From the NCBI GenBank assembly GCA_905221615.1, contig CAJNDT010004735.1, positions 62,001-126,000 on the forward strand: a stretch of 64,000 nucleotides of DNA, in the 5' to 3' direction. A program made the position numbers and the translations under genes. The notes under the pieces were generated by a model. That model had not been told where the DNA came from and did not search any database. It was given only the letters and a program-made list of their open reading frames with translations. Source of the DNA: Symbiodinium sp. CCMP2592. Its lineage: Eukaryota; Sar; Dinophyceae; Suessiales; Symbiodiniaceae. Shown one piece after another: positions 8,598 to 19,195 of the stretch (the stretch's first letter is position 1; every line of letters begins with the position of its first letter).

Positions 8598-11140
8598 CCA
8601 ACCTACCCCAGGGCAGGGGGTAGATGACAGCCGGGCTTATGGGCTAATGCGCCGTGCTGGGGCAAAGGCTGGATTTTCTGCGACCTTGGATCCTGTTGTC
8701 CGGGCCAGACTTCCAGGTTCCGAACAAAGAAGGGGGGCCGTCCGTTCTTGGGACGTGGTTGTGTTATTGAGCAGAGCACCTTGCTTGGCTTGCTGTTCGG
8801 TTGTGTTTGTCACGAGTGCCAACATGTTCAGAATGGAGTTTGGTGTATGTTGCTCTACCAAGCGGCAGCTGCATGCCCGCCAATTTTTGGCAGCTACCGA
8901 CACACTGTTGGCCGGGTGTGGAGCGAGGGCAAGGGCACTGGGGTCCTGTAGTCTAGGGGGGGGTTGGGGCCAACGGCCAGCGGGCATCTGGCTATGACAT
9001 CTGGACACATGCGCTAACGTGCCAGGTGGCCCCTCCCCAAAAATGACGTAGCCTCGGTGACCCAAGCTCTTCCATGGGAGGCCGAAGAATGGTGTTGCTT
9101 GCGCATAGTCATGTTCAGAATGGGGTTTGATGTATCGTGTTCTAACAAACGGCAGCTCTTCGCTCGCTCGCCAGTTTTGGCAGCTACCATTTGATGCCAC
9201 GTACCCGCGCCACAGTCGAACTAAATTCGACTACCGCTCTTGCCATGGCCGACCCGACGTTCGGCTCTTGCGCCAAGCTGTTGGCCAAGTCCAGCAGAAG
9301 GTAATGTCGGGGGCAGAAGTATCCGCTGCGAACTCTGGGATGGCACCACGACGACCACGACGTCCTGCTTCTTTGCGAGCAGAGGGCGACATAAGCATAG
9401 CGCGGGCAAATGCTTGCAGCTGCTAGTGGTCGTTGAGAGCCTTCGCCTGATATCCCCATGGCAGAGCGGGGTGACCCCATATCTCGGCCGAATGGGGGTG
9501 GCCTAAGTCTCCGGTCCGCATGACTGTCAGAGCACGTTCGTCTTTGCAAAGACGCCGGGGAGGCCATTACAGAAAGGGATGCTTAAGTCAGGGTGTGGGG
9601 TTTTGTGGTTTGCTGTGCTTGCTATTGATCAGAAAATCCTTGTCGATTCGCTTGCCGGCATGTGGAAGCATGTGTGTGGCCGCTTTGGGCTGTCATCGTA
9701 GCGCACCCGTGTGTGTTGTGGCAGGTACCGACGTCTTCGGGACGGTCCAAGTCGAGTATCGCTTTTCTTGGTAGGCCGGGGCGGTCGACCGAAGCACAAA
9801 GCTCTGTGAGTTGTAAAACACGCTTCTCTTGTCGAGACGTTAGACCTGTCGCTTTTGGAAGTAGGACGGGGGAAAGAAAAACGAGCCAGTTGGAATGATT
9901 TCAGATCGTGGGAATCATGCTCCTTGAGGAAGGTCGAGTTAAGAATTAAGAAAATTCCTGAATTCTGCTCCTTCGTCGGCTTTTGGAACTGGAGAGCGGC
10001 CAAACCACATGGAATGGGCGAACCTTAGCCGTCGCTCTCATCTCTCTGTCGATGACCACGAAGAAGGTGATGAAACACGTCCGAGCACCTACGCAGCCTT
10101 GACCAAGCACGGGGAGCCTGGTTCCAGGTTGGATTGGCAATGTGCTGTAACACGTGTCTCCCGATGCGTCCTGCAAGTTCTTGCAGCTGGACAACTCCCG
10201 AAGCAGATTGGGATGAGCTCGTGAGAGCTCCTAAACGTCGAGCCGCGAAGACACTCGGAGCGGGACGTGCCGGCAGAAGAGTTCTCTTCTGAGTTTCTGC
10301 TCGGGTCCGAGCGCAGTGGAGCTGACCCCAGCTTGGAAGCATTCGTCAAGCTACTGCCATGAAGCTGCTGACACTTCACCCGGAACGACGGTGGACCCAG
10401 TGGTCGCCTGCCACGGTGGTTTTGTTCTTCGGGTATCGCATCCTGTCCGATTTCAACTTTGGTCATAGTCTTCATGGATTGCTTCTGCTAAGCGCCGCAG
10501 TCATTGTTGGGTTCTTCAGCTGCTGCCTGGAGATCTTGTACGAAGCCGTATCCAGCTAGCAGAGAACCATCATGCGCTGGCTTTGCGAGGCTCCGCGTAG
10601 GCCCCTGATCGTGGATCACTCGCTGTGGGTGACCGCAACCAGAGCGGTCATATGAAGCGTACATCTTAAACACCTTAAACCTTGGCCTGGAGACCTCCTT
10701 GTGAGTGCTATGCAGCTAACAAACAGAATGGATGCACCAGGTTCGCGAGGCCCAGTAAATCATCGCTTGTGGTCGAACTGCTCCCGGCACTTGCGAAGGT
10801 GCCCGGAATGTGCAAAGTGATCCGTTCACAGGCCGGGACGGTCGACTGGGGCTGATGACGTGGAAACCTCTTGTCTGGTTTGCTTTGTAGGGCACTTTAA
10901 CGGATTCAGGATTGCTCCTCGGTCGAGTTTCAGCTTGGACTTGTTGCATATCCTGACATTTGCCTCTATAGACTCTATGCAGCCGCCTTGCATCAGGTGA
11001 TTGCTCGCGCTCTACAAAGACGTCCATGTATGCTTTGGTGCACGAGCCCTGTTCTCAGTTTGAAACTTGCCTCATGCGACATGGTGGTTGTTCAACGAAG
11101 CTTTTGGCTCCGTCGACGTTCATAGTTTCCCGGGGAATCG

Positions 11141-11170
11141 CTGAGTCGACGCTGTCTTGCGAAAGCTCAG
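11141..11170 (+). repeat. Constant-loop hairpin with CTGAG/CTCAG arms
   Basis: CTGAG / loop 11146-11165 / CTCAG. It sits 7 nt before the ATG at 11178. The upstream context matches the loci at 14204 and 16389, where the arms are CCGAG/CTCGG, so both sides changed in step. Confidence 0.8.
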
Positions 11171-11177
11171 TTGCTCG

Positions 11178-12023
11178 ATGGCGGATTTCGGTGTTTTTTT
11201 GAACAAATTGCGGCTCGATCCTGACAGTGCTAAATGGATGGACGTGGACACTGTGAGGAACAAGTATCGCATGCTACGGAGAGACGGTCGTCCAAACAAA
11301 GCCGGAGACGCAGGGTTCCAGACGTGGCTCGCCACTGAGATGGAAAGGTTTGAGCGATGGTGTGAGATTCGGCAAAAACCGTTTTCAGCATGGCCAAGTG
11401 CCTCTCCGCGGCATGTTTGGCCTAAAGCCCTTCCGCGGCAACCCAACACCACGGGCGGAGGCTGTGCTGCTGCTGGCGCTGCCATTCCCTCTCAGACATT
11501 TCGAGTTCATTGGGCAAGAAATGTCCCTCCGCCACCCTCGTCGCCGCCTGACGTTGCGAGCGAAGACTGTGGTCCCAGTTCTGCTTCACAGACACCGGGC
11601 TGCGGTGTTGCATGGGCAAGTTTCCCTTCGCGGACACCCAGCGCTGCGGCCGGAGGTGCTGGCCCTTCCTCCGCTCCGAGGTCACCAAGCCCTACGGCCG
11701 CAGAGACAGGCGAAGTTCCGCGGGATACCTCGTCGTCAAGCAGCATGTCTAGTGAGAGTAGTGATACATCGGTGGATTACACACCTTGTGAAAACCAGCC
11801 TCATTACCGGAACTGGCGAAGGCATGCACATCTGGATGAAGATCGTCAACTGGAGTACAAATTTCTATATGCGGCCAGCGCTGGCTGTGTGCAGTGCATG
11901 CAGTACTACGCCAGCCTCCCTAACTTCGATGTGCACTGCTCCTCTTCCGGGAAGAACGCTCGCGGATGGGCGAAAGACCCCGATCAGCAGACGGAGGACT
12001 TCTTACGCCGTCTGGGGCTCTGA
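11178..12023 (+). CDS. Hypothetical protein with ankyrin-like C-terminal motif, 281 aa
   Basis: The ATG at 11178 is the first in frame; the open frame continues upstream only through the hairpin. Residues 1-80 form a helical, charged domain (MADFGVFLNKLRLDPDSAKW to about ERFERWCEIRQKP). Residues about 85-205 are Pro/Ser/Ala-rich and disordered, ending in a Ser run. The C-terminus has LEYKFLYAASAGCVQCMQYY, an ankyrin-repeat-like motif ('AGCV.C...') common in Symbiodiniaceae proteins, then an acidic DPDQQTEDFLRRLGL tail. A broken paralogue of this C-terminus is at 17380-17572. Three constant-loop hairpins follow from 37 nt after the stop. Molecular function unknown; protein binding is likely for the ankyrin-like part. 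Confidence 0.6.
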   Translation: MADFGVFLNKLRLDPDSAKWMDVDTVRNKYRMLRRDGRPNKAGDAGFQTWLATEMERFERWCEIRQKPFSAWPSASPRHVWPKALPRQPNTTGGGCAAAGAAIPSQTFRVHWARNVPPPPSSPPDVASEDCGPSSASQTPGCGVAWASFPSRTPSAAAGGAGPSSAPRSPSPTAAETGEVPRDTSSSSSMSSESSDTSVDYTPCENQPHYRNWRRHAHLDEDRQLEYKFLYAASAGCVQCMQYYASLPNFDVHCSSSGKNARGWAKDPDQQTEDFLRRLGL

Positions 12024-12060
12024 AGCTTGCTCTTAGAAGTAGGCGACGTTGCTCGCCGCG

Positions 12061-12330
12061 TGCAGCCGAATCGACGCTGTCTTGCGAAAGTTCGGTTGCA
12101 TGGGTGCCGTGACATTTACGCGCGTCGTGCTACACACAAAGCCCCGGGGAAGCACGGGAAGTTGCTCACCGCGTGCAGCCGAATCGACGCTGTCTTGCGA
12201 AAGTTCGGTTGCATGGGTGCCGTGACATTTAATTACGCGCCTCGTGCTACACACAAAGCCCCGGGGAAGTACGGGAAGTTGCTCACCGCGTGCAGCCGAA
12301 TCGACGCTGTCTTGCGAAAGTTCGGTTGCA
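12061..12330 (+). repeat. Three tandem constant-loop hairpins, 10-bp stems
   Basis: TGCAGCCGAA / loop / TTCGGTTGCA at 12061-12100, 12174-12213 and 12291-12330. Nine Watson-Crick pairs plus one G-T pair per stem. Units of ~113-117 bp share GGGTGCCGTGACATTT and CTACACACAAAGCCCCGGGGAA. Confidence 0.9.
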
Positions 12331-12397
12331 TGGGTGCCGTGACATTTCCGCACCTCGTGCGACATGGAAAGCACCGGGAAGAAAAATGACGCGATTT

Positions 12398-12399
<2 letters not shown>

Positions 12400-12468
<69 letters not shown>
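12400..12468. repeat. (CT)n microsatellite
   Basis: About 34 CT units; an equal-length tract sits at the same place in copy B. Confidence 0.95.
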
Positions 12469-12472
<4 letters not shown>

Positions 12473-14203
12473 CAGCCGAGTGGACGTGACAAGGTATGTT
12501 ATTCGCTCGGACGTGTGCGCCTCATCAACATCGCCTTTCGCCTGCTTGTAGCAGCCATCCTGCAAGGACACGGCCAGACCCTAAGGAGCAGGGACTTCTG
12601 GGGATGTGTTTGGGATACTTCTGTTCTGGATTCGATCATTTTGGCGGTCTTCTATGTCTATAAGCGAATCTATTGGGCCCGTGCAGAGAATCCCTGCAGA
12701 CGCAGCAAGCAAGGCTTTGCAAGAATCAACGCAGCTTATAGTGGCTGGTAAGACTGACCGGACTATAAGTTACCTAAATGAGGCCTTTAATTCGGACGGG
12801 TGTTCAGACTCATTTACCCTACCAGACAAAGCGAATGGGAAGTAAAACCCCGCAACTATGAGTGACTAGACTTGGTTAAAAGGCCCCCGACCCAGTGCAG
12901 TCGTGACTACTTCGAAGACCCAAGACAAGACCTATCCTATCCACGACTTCGAGTCAGCTTGCAAAGGCCATGCGGCGGAGCATGCGCGACCTGATGTCAG
13001 CGAAGATGTGGAGATCTGGCCATGGGACGTTGACTTGACCTTGAAGGGCCGTCTTCAGCATTTCTTCCACGGCGCTTCTTCTACGACGATGCCGATCTTG
13101 ACTGGTACGACGCGACATCCGCCGAGGCGCACGAGACGCAACGACCGGCGCACCACGCGGGCCAATCGAGGCGCAAGACGCAACGACCGGCGCCCCACGG
13201 GCCAATCCTTTCGACCTGAAGCTCAAGGCCTGTTCTTCCTCTTCCTCCCTTTGTTGCTTCATTGCATTGCTGCTGGAATCACTGCTCCCTACTAGTGCTG
13301 CGTCTTAATTGTAGAGGGTTTGCGCAAACACGTTTTTGGCGCTGGTCCTCGTGCGGCCCAGGTGCACAGATGCTGCCGCACCCTCATCGCAGTTGGGTTT
13401 AGGTCCCTAAGAACCTTAACCCGCAGTGGAATCGCATGTGAAAACAATTCACACGTGGTTTCCCTAGGCTGCCGTTTGCCTGCGTGCTCGTTCTTCCATC
13501 TGAGTCCCTTCTCGACTCTCGTGACCATGACGCCTCTGGAGGTTCCAAGCCAGGATTTGCAGCTACTGCTGGCTCCGTACTTTGACCTGATTCCAAAGCC
13601 TTCCCATGAATGTAAGTTGTCCTCGCCCTCCAAGCAACGAAGCCATGATGATCGTTGTCCGACGAGGAGAATGTAGGTCCTAGCCAAACCCTCGGTGTCG
13701 CGGTAAGGTGCACCCCAGTGAATAAACCCCGCATCATGCTCTGGTCTATACCTTCCGTACTTTGAGCTAATGCGAAAGCCCTCCGATGAATGCGAGTTGC
13801 CCTTGCCCTCGAAGTGTCGGAACCATGATGATCGGTGTTCGCCTGCTCGGTCTGTATGTATGTTCATAGACCATATAGTCGACGAGCAGAACATAGGTCC
13901 CGGGTAGGTTGCACCCCATCAAATACACCCAACATCATGCTCTTTTGTAGATGGTAAGCCTGTCAAGCTTCCACACACTAACCCGACCCTCGATTCGTGA
14001 GTCGGGCCTTCATGTTCGGATTTGGATTCTTGGTGGTTTGGGCATTGGTCTGGCTGCCCAGGCCTTTGCCGAGTCGCGTCATTGCCATGGCGCCAGGTGC
14101 CCGGGAAAAGGGGTCTCTGTGTACTTGGTTACATCAATAGCGAAAACCCGTGCCGCTCTGCGACGAAGCTTTGGCTGCATTGCTGTTCATACCCTTTTGA
14201 TTG

Positions 14204-14288
14204 CCGAGTCGACGCTGTCTTGCGAAAGCTCGGTGCCTCCCTAGAACTTCATTCATTACCGAGTCGACGCTGTCTTGCGAAAGCTCGG
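14204..14288 (+). repeat. Two constant-loop hairpins, CCGAG/CTCGG arms
   Basis: CCGAG / loop 14209-14228 / CTCGG and CCGAG / loop 14264-14283 / CTCGG, 55 bp apart in a tandem unit containing GTGCCTCCCTAGAA.TTC. Confidence 0.85.
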
Positions 14289-14318
14289 TGCCTCCCTAGA
14301 AGTTCAACGCTCACCGCG

Positions 14319-14475
14319 TGCAGCCGAATCGACGCTGTCTTGCGAAAGTTCGGTTGCATGGGTGCCGTGACATTTAATTACGCGCCTCGTGCTACACACA
14401 AAGCCCCGGGGAAGTACGGGAAGTTGCTCACCGCGTGCAGCCGAATCGACGCTGTCTTGCGAAAGTTCGGTTGCA
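14319..14475 (+). repeat. Two constant-loop hairpins, 10-bp stems (copy B)
   Basis: 14319-14358 and 14436-14475, identical to those at 12174-12213 and 12291-12330. Confidence 0.9.
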
Positions 14476-14542
14476 TGGGTGCCGTGACATTTCCGCACCT
14501 CGTGCGACATGGAAAGCACCGGGAAGAAAAATGACGCGATTT

Positions 14543-14544
<2 letters not shown>

Positions 14545-14613
<69 letters not shown>
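14545..14613. repeat. (CT)n microsatellite, copy B
   Basis: The same number of CT units as 12400-12468, unusual for such an unstable repeat and a sign of recent duplication or an assembly artefact. Confidence 0.95.
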
Positions 14614-14617
<4 letters not shown>

Positions 14618-16388
14618 CAGCCGAGTGGACGTGACAAGGTATGTTATTCGCTCGGACGTGTGCGCCTCATCAACATCGCCTTTCGCCTGCTTGTAGCAGC
14701 CATCCTGCAAGGACACGGCCAGACCCTAAGGAGCAGGGACTTCTGGGGATGTGTTTGGGATACTTCTGTTCTGGATTCGATCATTTTGGCGGTCTTCTAT
14801 GTCTATAAGCGAATCTATTGGGCCCGTGCAGAGAATCCCTGCAGACGCAGCAAGCAAGGCTTTGCAAGAATCGAAGCAGCTTATAGTGGCTGGTAAGACT
14901 GATCGGACTATAACTTACCTAAATGAGGCCTTTAATTCGGACGGGTGTTCAGACTCATTTACCCTACCAGACAAAGCGATGGAGCGCGGAGTCGGCTTGC
15001 TCGGAGACGGAGTGCCGGAACAGGTTTGGCTGGTCTTGTGATCCGACAACTCAGACAGAGAGAAGGCCATTAAGCGGGGCATGCGCAACATTATGGCCGA
15101 CAAGATATGGAAGATGTGGACGTCAAGTGACGATCATGGTTGAGAATATCGCGGAGATCTGGCCATGACGAAAGGACGTTGAATCTGAAGTGGCATCTTC
15201 GCGACTTCTTCTACCACGATGCCGATCTTGACTGGGAAGACGCAGCGACCTCCGCCGAGGCGCAAGACGCATCGACCGGAGTGCCAGGTGTCGCTCCAAC
15301 CAGTCTAGTCGTTGCCCACGTACCCACGGGCCAATCCTTCCACGCCTCTCCTCCTACTCACGGAGAAAGACCATGAGCGCGTCGACCTGAAGCTCAAGAC
15401 TCGTTCTTCCTCTTGTTGCTTCATTACATTGCTGCTGGAATCACTGCTCCCTACTAGTGCTGCGTCTTAATTATAGAGGTGTTTCGCAAACGCGTTTTGG
15501 GCGCTCGTCCTCGTGCGGCCAGTGTTCGCCCTAGCGCTGGCCGAGGTGCACAGATGCTGCCGCACCCTCATCGCAGTTGGGTTTAGGTCCCTAAGAACCT
15601 TAACCCGCAGTGGAATCGCATGTGAAAACAATTCACACGTGGTTTCCCTAGGCTGCCGTTTGCCTGCGTGCTCGTTCTTCCATCTGAGTCCCTTCTCGAC
15701 TCTCGTCACCATGACGCCTCTGGAGGCCCCAAGCCAGGATTTGCAGCTACTGCTGGCTCCGTACTTTGACCTGATTCCAAAGCCTTCCCATGAATGTAAG
15801 TTGTCCTCGCCCTCCAAGCAACGAAGCCATGATGATCGTTGTCCGACGAGGAGAATGTAGGTCCTAGCCAAACCCTCGGTGTCGCGGTAAGTTGCACCCC
15901 AGTGAATAAACCCCGCATCATGCTCTGGTCTATACCTTTCGTACTTTGAGCTAATGCGAAAGCCCTCCGATGAATGCGAGTTGCCCTTGCCCTCGAAGTG
16001 TCGGAACCATGATGATCGGTGTTCGCCTGCTCGGTCTGTATGTATGTTCATAGACCATATAGTCGACGAGCAGAACATAGGTCCCGGGTAGGTTGCACCC
16101 CATCAAATACACCCAACATCATGCTCTTTTGTAGATGGTAAGCCTGTCAAGCTTCCACACACTAACCCGACCCTCGATTCGTGAGTCGGGCCTTCATGTT
16201 CGGATTTGGATTCTTCGGTGGTTTGGGCATTGGTCTGGCTGCCCAGGCCTTTGCCGAGTCGCGTCATTGCCATGGCGCCAGGTGCCCGGGAAAAGGGGTC
16301 TCTGTGTACTTGGTTACATCAATAGCGAAAACCCGTGCCGCTCTGCGACGAAGCTTTGGCTCCATTGCTGTTCATACCCTTTTGATTG

Positions 16389-16473
16389 CCGAGTCGACGC
16401 TGTCTTGCGAAAGCTCGGTACCTCCCTAGAAGTTCATTCATTGCCGAGTCGACGCTGTCTTGCGAAAGCTCGG
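16389..16473 (+). repeat. Two constant-loop hairpins, CCGAG/CTCGG arms (copy B)
   Basis: Loops 16394-16413 and 16449-16468; the counterparts of 14204-14288. Confidence 0.85.
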
Positions 16474-16502
16474 TGCCTCCCTAGAAGTTCACCGGCGTTA
16501 GC

Positions 16503-17084
16503 CATGGAAACACGTGACGACGTCTCGTCTGGTGCAAGAAAAGCTGCTGATATGGCGGCAGTACCAGCGATGGCGAAGGCTTCTTGCTTGCCGGCGCCGT
16601 TGCTGGAAAGGCTGCTGTGCGATGCAATGTGGGTTCACGTGAGTGTGCAGGTTCATTGGAGGAACGGACACAACGTCGTGACCTGCCATCACGATGTCGA
16701 GGGCTACTTTCATTGTCGTCGAGATGGCGTCTGCCAGCAAACGGTTCTCCACCGCGCGGAACAGTGGCGGCGGTTCATTCCGAGTGTGACTGCCAGGGTC
16801 AGAGGGGACGTGGTCATGATCAGGCTGGAGCAGGTGGGAGTGCGACGACGACAGGCGATGACCGCCGTGTCCCGGAGCTGGGCTTCCGCAAAGGTCTTTC
16901 GGCGAGGATGGCTGCGTGTCTCAGCGAGAGGCAGGGAAGCAGCTATACCAGACTGGTTACAAACGCGCCTGTTCGCGACATCGTGCTTCGTGCTCGGGCC
17001 GCGGACTTCAAGGATGCAGCTGAGCGCAAGTTCTTGCGTCGTTTAATCAGCCGATGGTGGTACACGCGGATGCTGAGCAAATGA
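16503..17084 (+). CDS. Possible protein-coding remnant, frame uncertain
   Basis: Two overlapping + frames are open: 16503-17046 from ATG (METRDDVSSGARKAADMAAV...) and 16584-17084. The first looks protein-like up to about 16880 (WRRFIPSVTARVRGDVVMIR). The second looks protein-like at the end (VRDIVLRARAADFKDAAERK, then FLRRLISRWWYTRM). A short intron or a frameshift between them is plausible, but I could not place it. No family recognised. Two hairpin variants follow from 17119. Confidence 0.3.
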
Positions 17085-17118
17085 AGATGTCGACCGTTGC
17101 TGTCTCGTTTCCTTGCTT

Positions 17119-17225
17119 GCTCGGACGCCGTCTTGCGAATGAGCGCGCTTGGACGAATGAGATGTCGACCGTTTCTGTCTCGTTTCTTTGCTTGCTCGGA
17201 CGCCGTCTTGCGAACGATCGAGCAA
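17119..17225 (+). repeat. Two variant constant-loop hairpins in a tandem ~75-bp unit
   Basis: GCTC / GGACGCCGTCTTGCGAAT / GAGC at 17119-17144. TTGCTCG / 20-nt loop 17199-17218 / CGAGCAA at 17192-17225, 7 of 7 paired. The loop keeps GACGCCGTCTTGCGAA but has lost the last AAG. Confidence 0.7.
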
Positions 17226-17379
17226 AACGATCGTCACCGCATAGGTCCCTAAGAACCTTAACCCGCAGTGGAATTGCATTGGAAAGCAGATTGCATGCGG
17301 TTTCCCTAGGCTGCCGGATTTGGATGCTTCACTTGTCTGGGCATTGGTTTGGCTGCCCAGGTCCGTCGTGGCAAGCAAT

Positions 17380-17572
17380 CGTCTGGAGTACAAGTTTCTG
17401 TGCGCGGCGAACGCTGGCTGTGTGCGGTGCACGCAGTGCTACGCCGGCCTCCTAACTTCGATGTGCACTGCCGCTCTCCAAGAAAGAACGCCCGCGATTG
17501 AATGGGTGACAAACTCCGATCGGCAGATGAAAGACTTGTTGCAGCATTTGGCTTTTTCTCAAGCTTGCTCTT
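17380..17572 (+). pseudogene. Fragment paralogous to the ankyrin-like tail of the 11178-12023 gene
   Basis: RLEYKFLCAANAGCVRCTQC matches LEYKFLYAASAGCVQCMQYY. A frame change then follows before the region corresponding to DVHCSSSGK, and the tail reads DRQMKDLLQHL in place of DQQTEDFLRRL. Upstream sequence is not homologous coding but a piece of the 13.4/15.6 kb repeat (GTCCCTAAGAACCTTAACCC). A hairpin follows at the same relative place as in the paralogue. Confidence 0.6.
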
Positions 17573-17598
17573 TGCGAGTGGGCGAAGTTGCTCACCCT

Positions 17599-17645
17599 GT
17601 GCTGAAGCCGAATCGACGCTGTCTTGCGAAAGTTCGGCTGAGCAC
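17599..17645 (+). repeat. Constant-loop hairpin with 12-bp interrupted stem
   Basis: GTGCT-GA-AGCCGAA / loop 17613-17632 / TTCGGCT-G-AGCAC. Seven inner plus five outer pairs around a small internal loop. It is homologous in position to the hairpin at 12061-12100, whose arms differ on both sides. Confidence 0.85.
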
Positions 17646-17845
17646 AACAGAATGAACATGGCATGGTTTCTATGATGTTAGTGTTTCCTGAGAACGATGT
17701 CATGCCTGCTTAAATGGTTGGATGCCATCTTGCCAGGATTATGGAACTTGGTTTGCTTCCAACTATGGCTTTTGTCTACATACTGACTCAATGTTATGCT
17801 TGTTCTAAGCATCCATCTGATAGCTTGCTGTAGCTCGCGACCGGC

Positions 17846-19153
17846 ATGAAACGTGTCACTGTACATCTCCTGAGTGGAGAACAGGTTTCATTGGAGGAGG
17901 CGCGAGCAAGAGGTAGGGGTCGCCTTGATTCGGGCAATCTCTACCTCTTCCTCGAAGCGGCTTTGAGCTCGAGCGCGTTCTCTTGTGCGTTGCTCCGCCG
18001 CGATGGTTCGGTCGCGTCCTATGGGAATGCTATGACTGGTGGTGACAGCAAATCTGTTCAGGACCGTTTGAAAAACGTGCAGGCCGTTGCATCGTCTCAG
18101 GAAGGGGCCGCCTTTGCGGCGATTCTTGATGATGGATCCGTTGTTACATGGGGCGCGCAAGACTACGGAGGCGGCATCGAGCCCGCTATGCAAAATCAGC
18201 TGAAGAACGTGCGGCAGATTCAAGCGGGTCGATCTTCTTTTGCTGCTATCAAGGCCGATGGTTCTGTTGTTACCTGGGGCTCCCGAACTGGCGGTGGGGA
18301 CAGCCTGAGAGTGCAGGAGTTTTTAATGAACGTGCAGGCCATCCAGACCACCGGCGATGCTTTTGCGGCAACATGCACAGATGGCTCTGTCGTGACGTGG
18401 GGAAGATGTGTACACGGAGGCGACTCCAGTGGAGTGCAGAAGCAACTCAAAGGCGTGCGGCAGATTCAAGCGTCACTAGAAGCCTTTGCGGCGCTGCTCG
18501 ACGATGGATCTGTCGTTACTTGGGGCAAATGCAGTTCTGTGCCTGTGCAAAACGTCACCGCCATCCAATCCTCATCGAGGGCTTTTGCAGCCATTCTGAC
18601 CGACGGATCCGTTTTTACATGGGGTGAAGACTTCAGCGGAGGCGACTCTAGCGCGGTGCAGGAACAGTTGTGCAATGTATCGGCCATCCAATCGACGACG
18701 CATGCGTTTGCAGCGATCCGCACAGATGGTTCCGTGGTTACATGGGGTGGGGCTCGATATTCTGGTGCGGACAGCAGTGAAGTGCAGAAACGGCTGAAGG
18801 ACGTTAGAGAAATCCAAAGTAACCGCGGAGCCTTTGCAGCGCTTCTACGCGATGGCTCCGTCGTAACCTGGGGCTGTGGCCTTCATGGTGGCAACAGCAG
18901 CAAAGTGCAACATCAGTTGACAGATGTGGAGCAAATCGCAAGCAACTTCAATGCTTTCGCTGCCATTAAGGCCGACGGCACGGTTGTATCATGGGGCTTC
19001 CCAGAGCGCGGTGGCGACAGCAGTGCCGTGCGAGATCAGCTCAAGAATGTGCGGGGTATCGCAGCCTCCGCTCTTGGTTTTGCTGCCGTTCTTGACAACG
19101 ACCAAGTCGTGAGCTGGGGCGACTGGGTGGCGCGGCCCTTGACTCCACGGTGA
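17846..19153 (+). CDS. RCC1-like repeat protein, 435 aa
   Basis: A single intronless frame from ATG (CCGGCATGAAACGT) to TGA. After an N-terminal stub (VTVHLLSGEQVSLEEA, resembling the first strand of a ubiquitin-like domain) there are about ten ~40-residue repeats of the form 'AFAAI..DGSVVTWG....GGDSS.VQ.QL.NV..IQ'. These are RCC1/regulator-of-chromosome-condensation-like beta-propeller blades, a family greatly expanded in Symbiodiniaceae and often labelled HERC-like. The usual following residues of the Ubl domain are missing, unlike the - strand relative at 33328-34773, which keeps it whole. Probable role: protein binding; no catalytic motif is visible. A perfect 14-bp-stem hairpin begins 42 nt after the stop. 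Confidence 0.85.
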   Translation: MKRVTVHLLSGEQVSLEEARARGRGRLDSGNLYLFLEAALSSSAFSCALLRRDGSVASYGNAMTGGDSKSVQDRLKNVQAVASSQEGAAFAAILDDGSVVTWGAQDYGGGIEPAMQNQLKNVRQIQAGRSSFAAIKADGSVVTWGSRTGGGDSLRVQEFLMNVQAIQTTGDAFAATCTDGSVVTWGRCVHGGDSSGVQKQLKGVRQIQASLEAFAALLDDGSVVTWGKCSSVPVQNVTAIQSSSRAFAAILTDGSVFTWGEDFSGGDSSAVQEQLCNVSAIQSTTHAFAAIRTDGSVVTWGGARYSGADSSEVQKRLKDVREIQSNRGAFAALLRDGSVVTWGCGLHGGNSSKVQHQLTDVEQIASNFNAFAAIKADGTVVSWGFPERGGDSSAVRDQLKNVRGIAASALGFAAVLDNDQVVSWGDWVARPLTPR

Positions 19154-19195
19154 GCCGTGCGGGCTGTGAATTCTTTGCTCTGGCTAGCTTCCACC

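Larger units (their letters stand above)
6962..11140. other. Long stretch without a supportable gene
   Basis: Only short frames in conflicting orientations are present. It holds two decayed constant-loop hairpins (7163-7191 and 7830-7857), a ~115-bp direct repeat (8132-8242 and 8478-8597), a ~90-bp direct repeat (about 8820-8910 and 9112-9202), and a segment around 7930-8020 similar to 10968-11050. Probably gene remnants and intergenic DNA. Confidence 0.5.
12168..14306 (+). repeat. Tandem segmental duplication, copy A (~2.14 kb)
   Basis: Aligns to 14313-16491 with an offset of 2145 bp at the left end and 2185 bp at the right end. Most of it is nearly identical, including the (CT)n tract, but about 12836-13100 differs strongly from 14981-15280. 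It contains hairpins and fragments of frames that are open in both copies, but nothing I can assign as a gene. Confidence 0.85.
14313..16491 (+). repeat. Tandem segmental duplication, copy B (~2.18 kb)
   Basis: Second copy of 12168-14306. The A/B junction lies at CCCTAGAAGTTCA|ACGCTCACCGCG. The equal (CT)n length and few substitutions imply a recent event, while the replaced ~200-bp middle segment implies a later local rearrangement in one copy. Confidence 0.85.

Noticed and set aside
12271-12751. Frames containing long Ser-Leu or Arg-Glu runs (also 14416-14896 and 3190-3530)
   Set aside because: They are translations of the (CT)n/(GA)n microsatellites.
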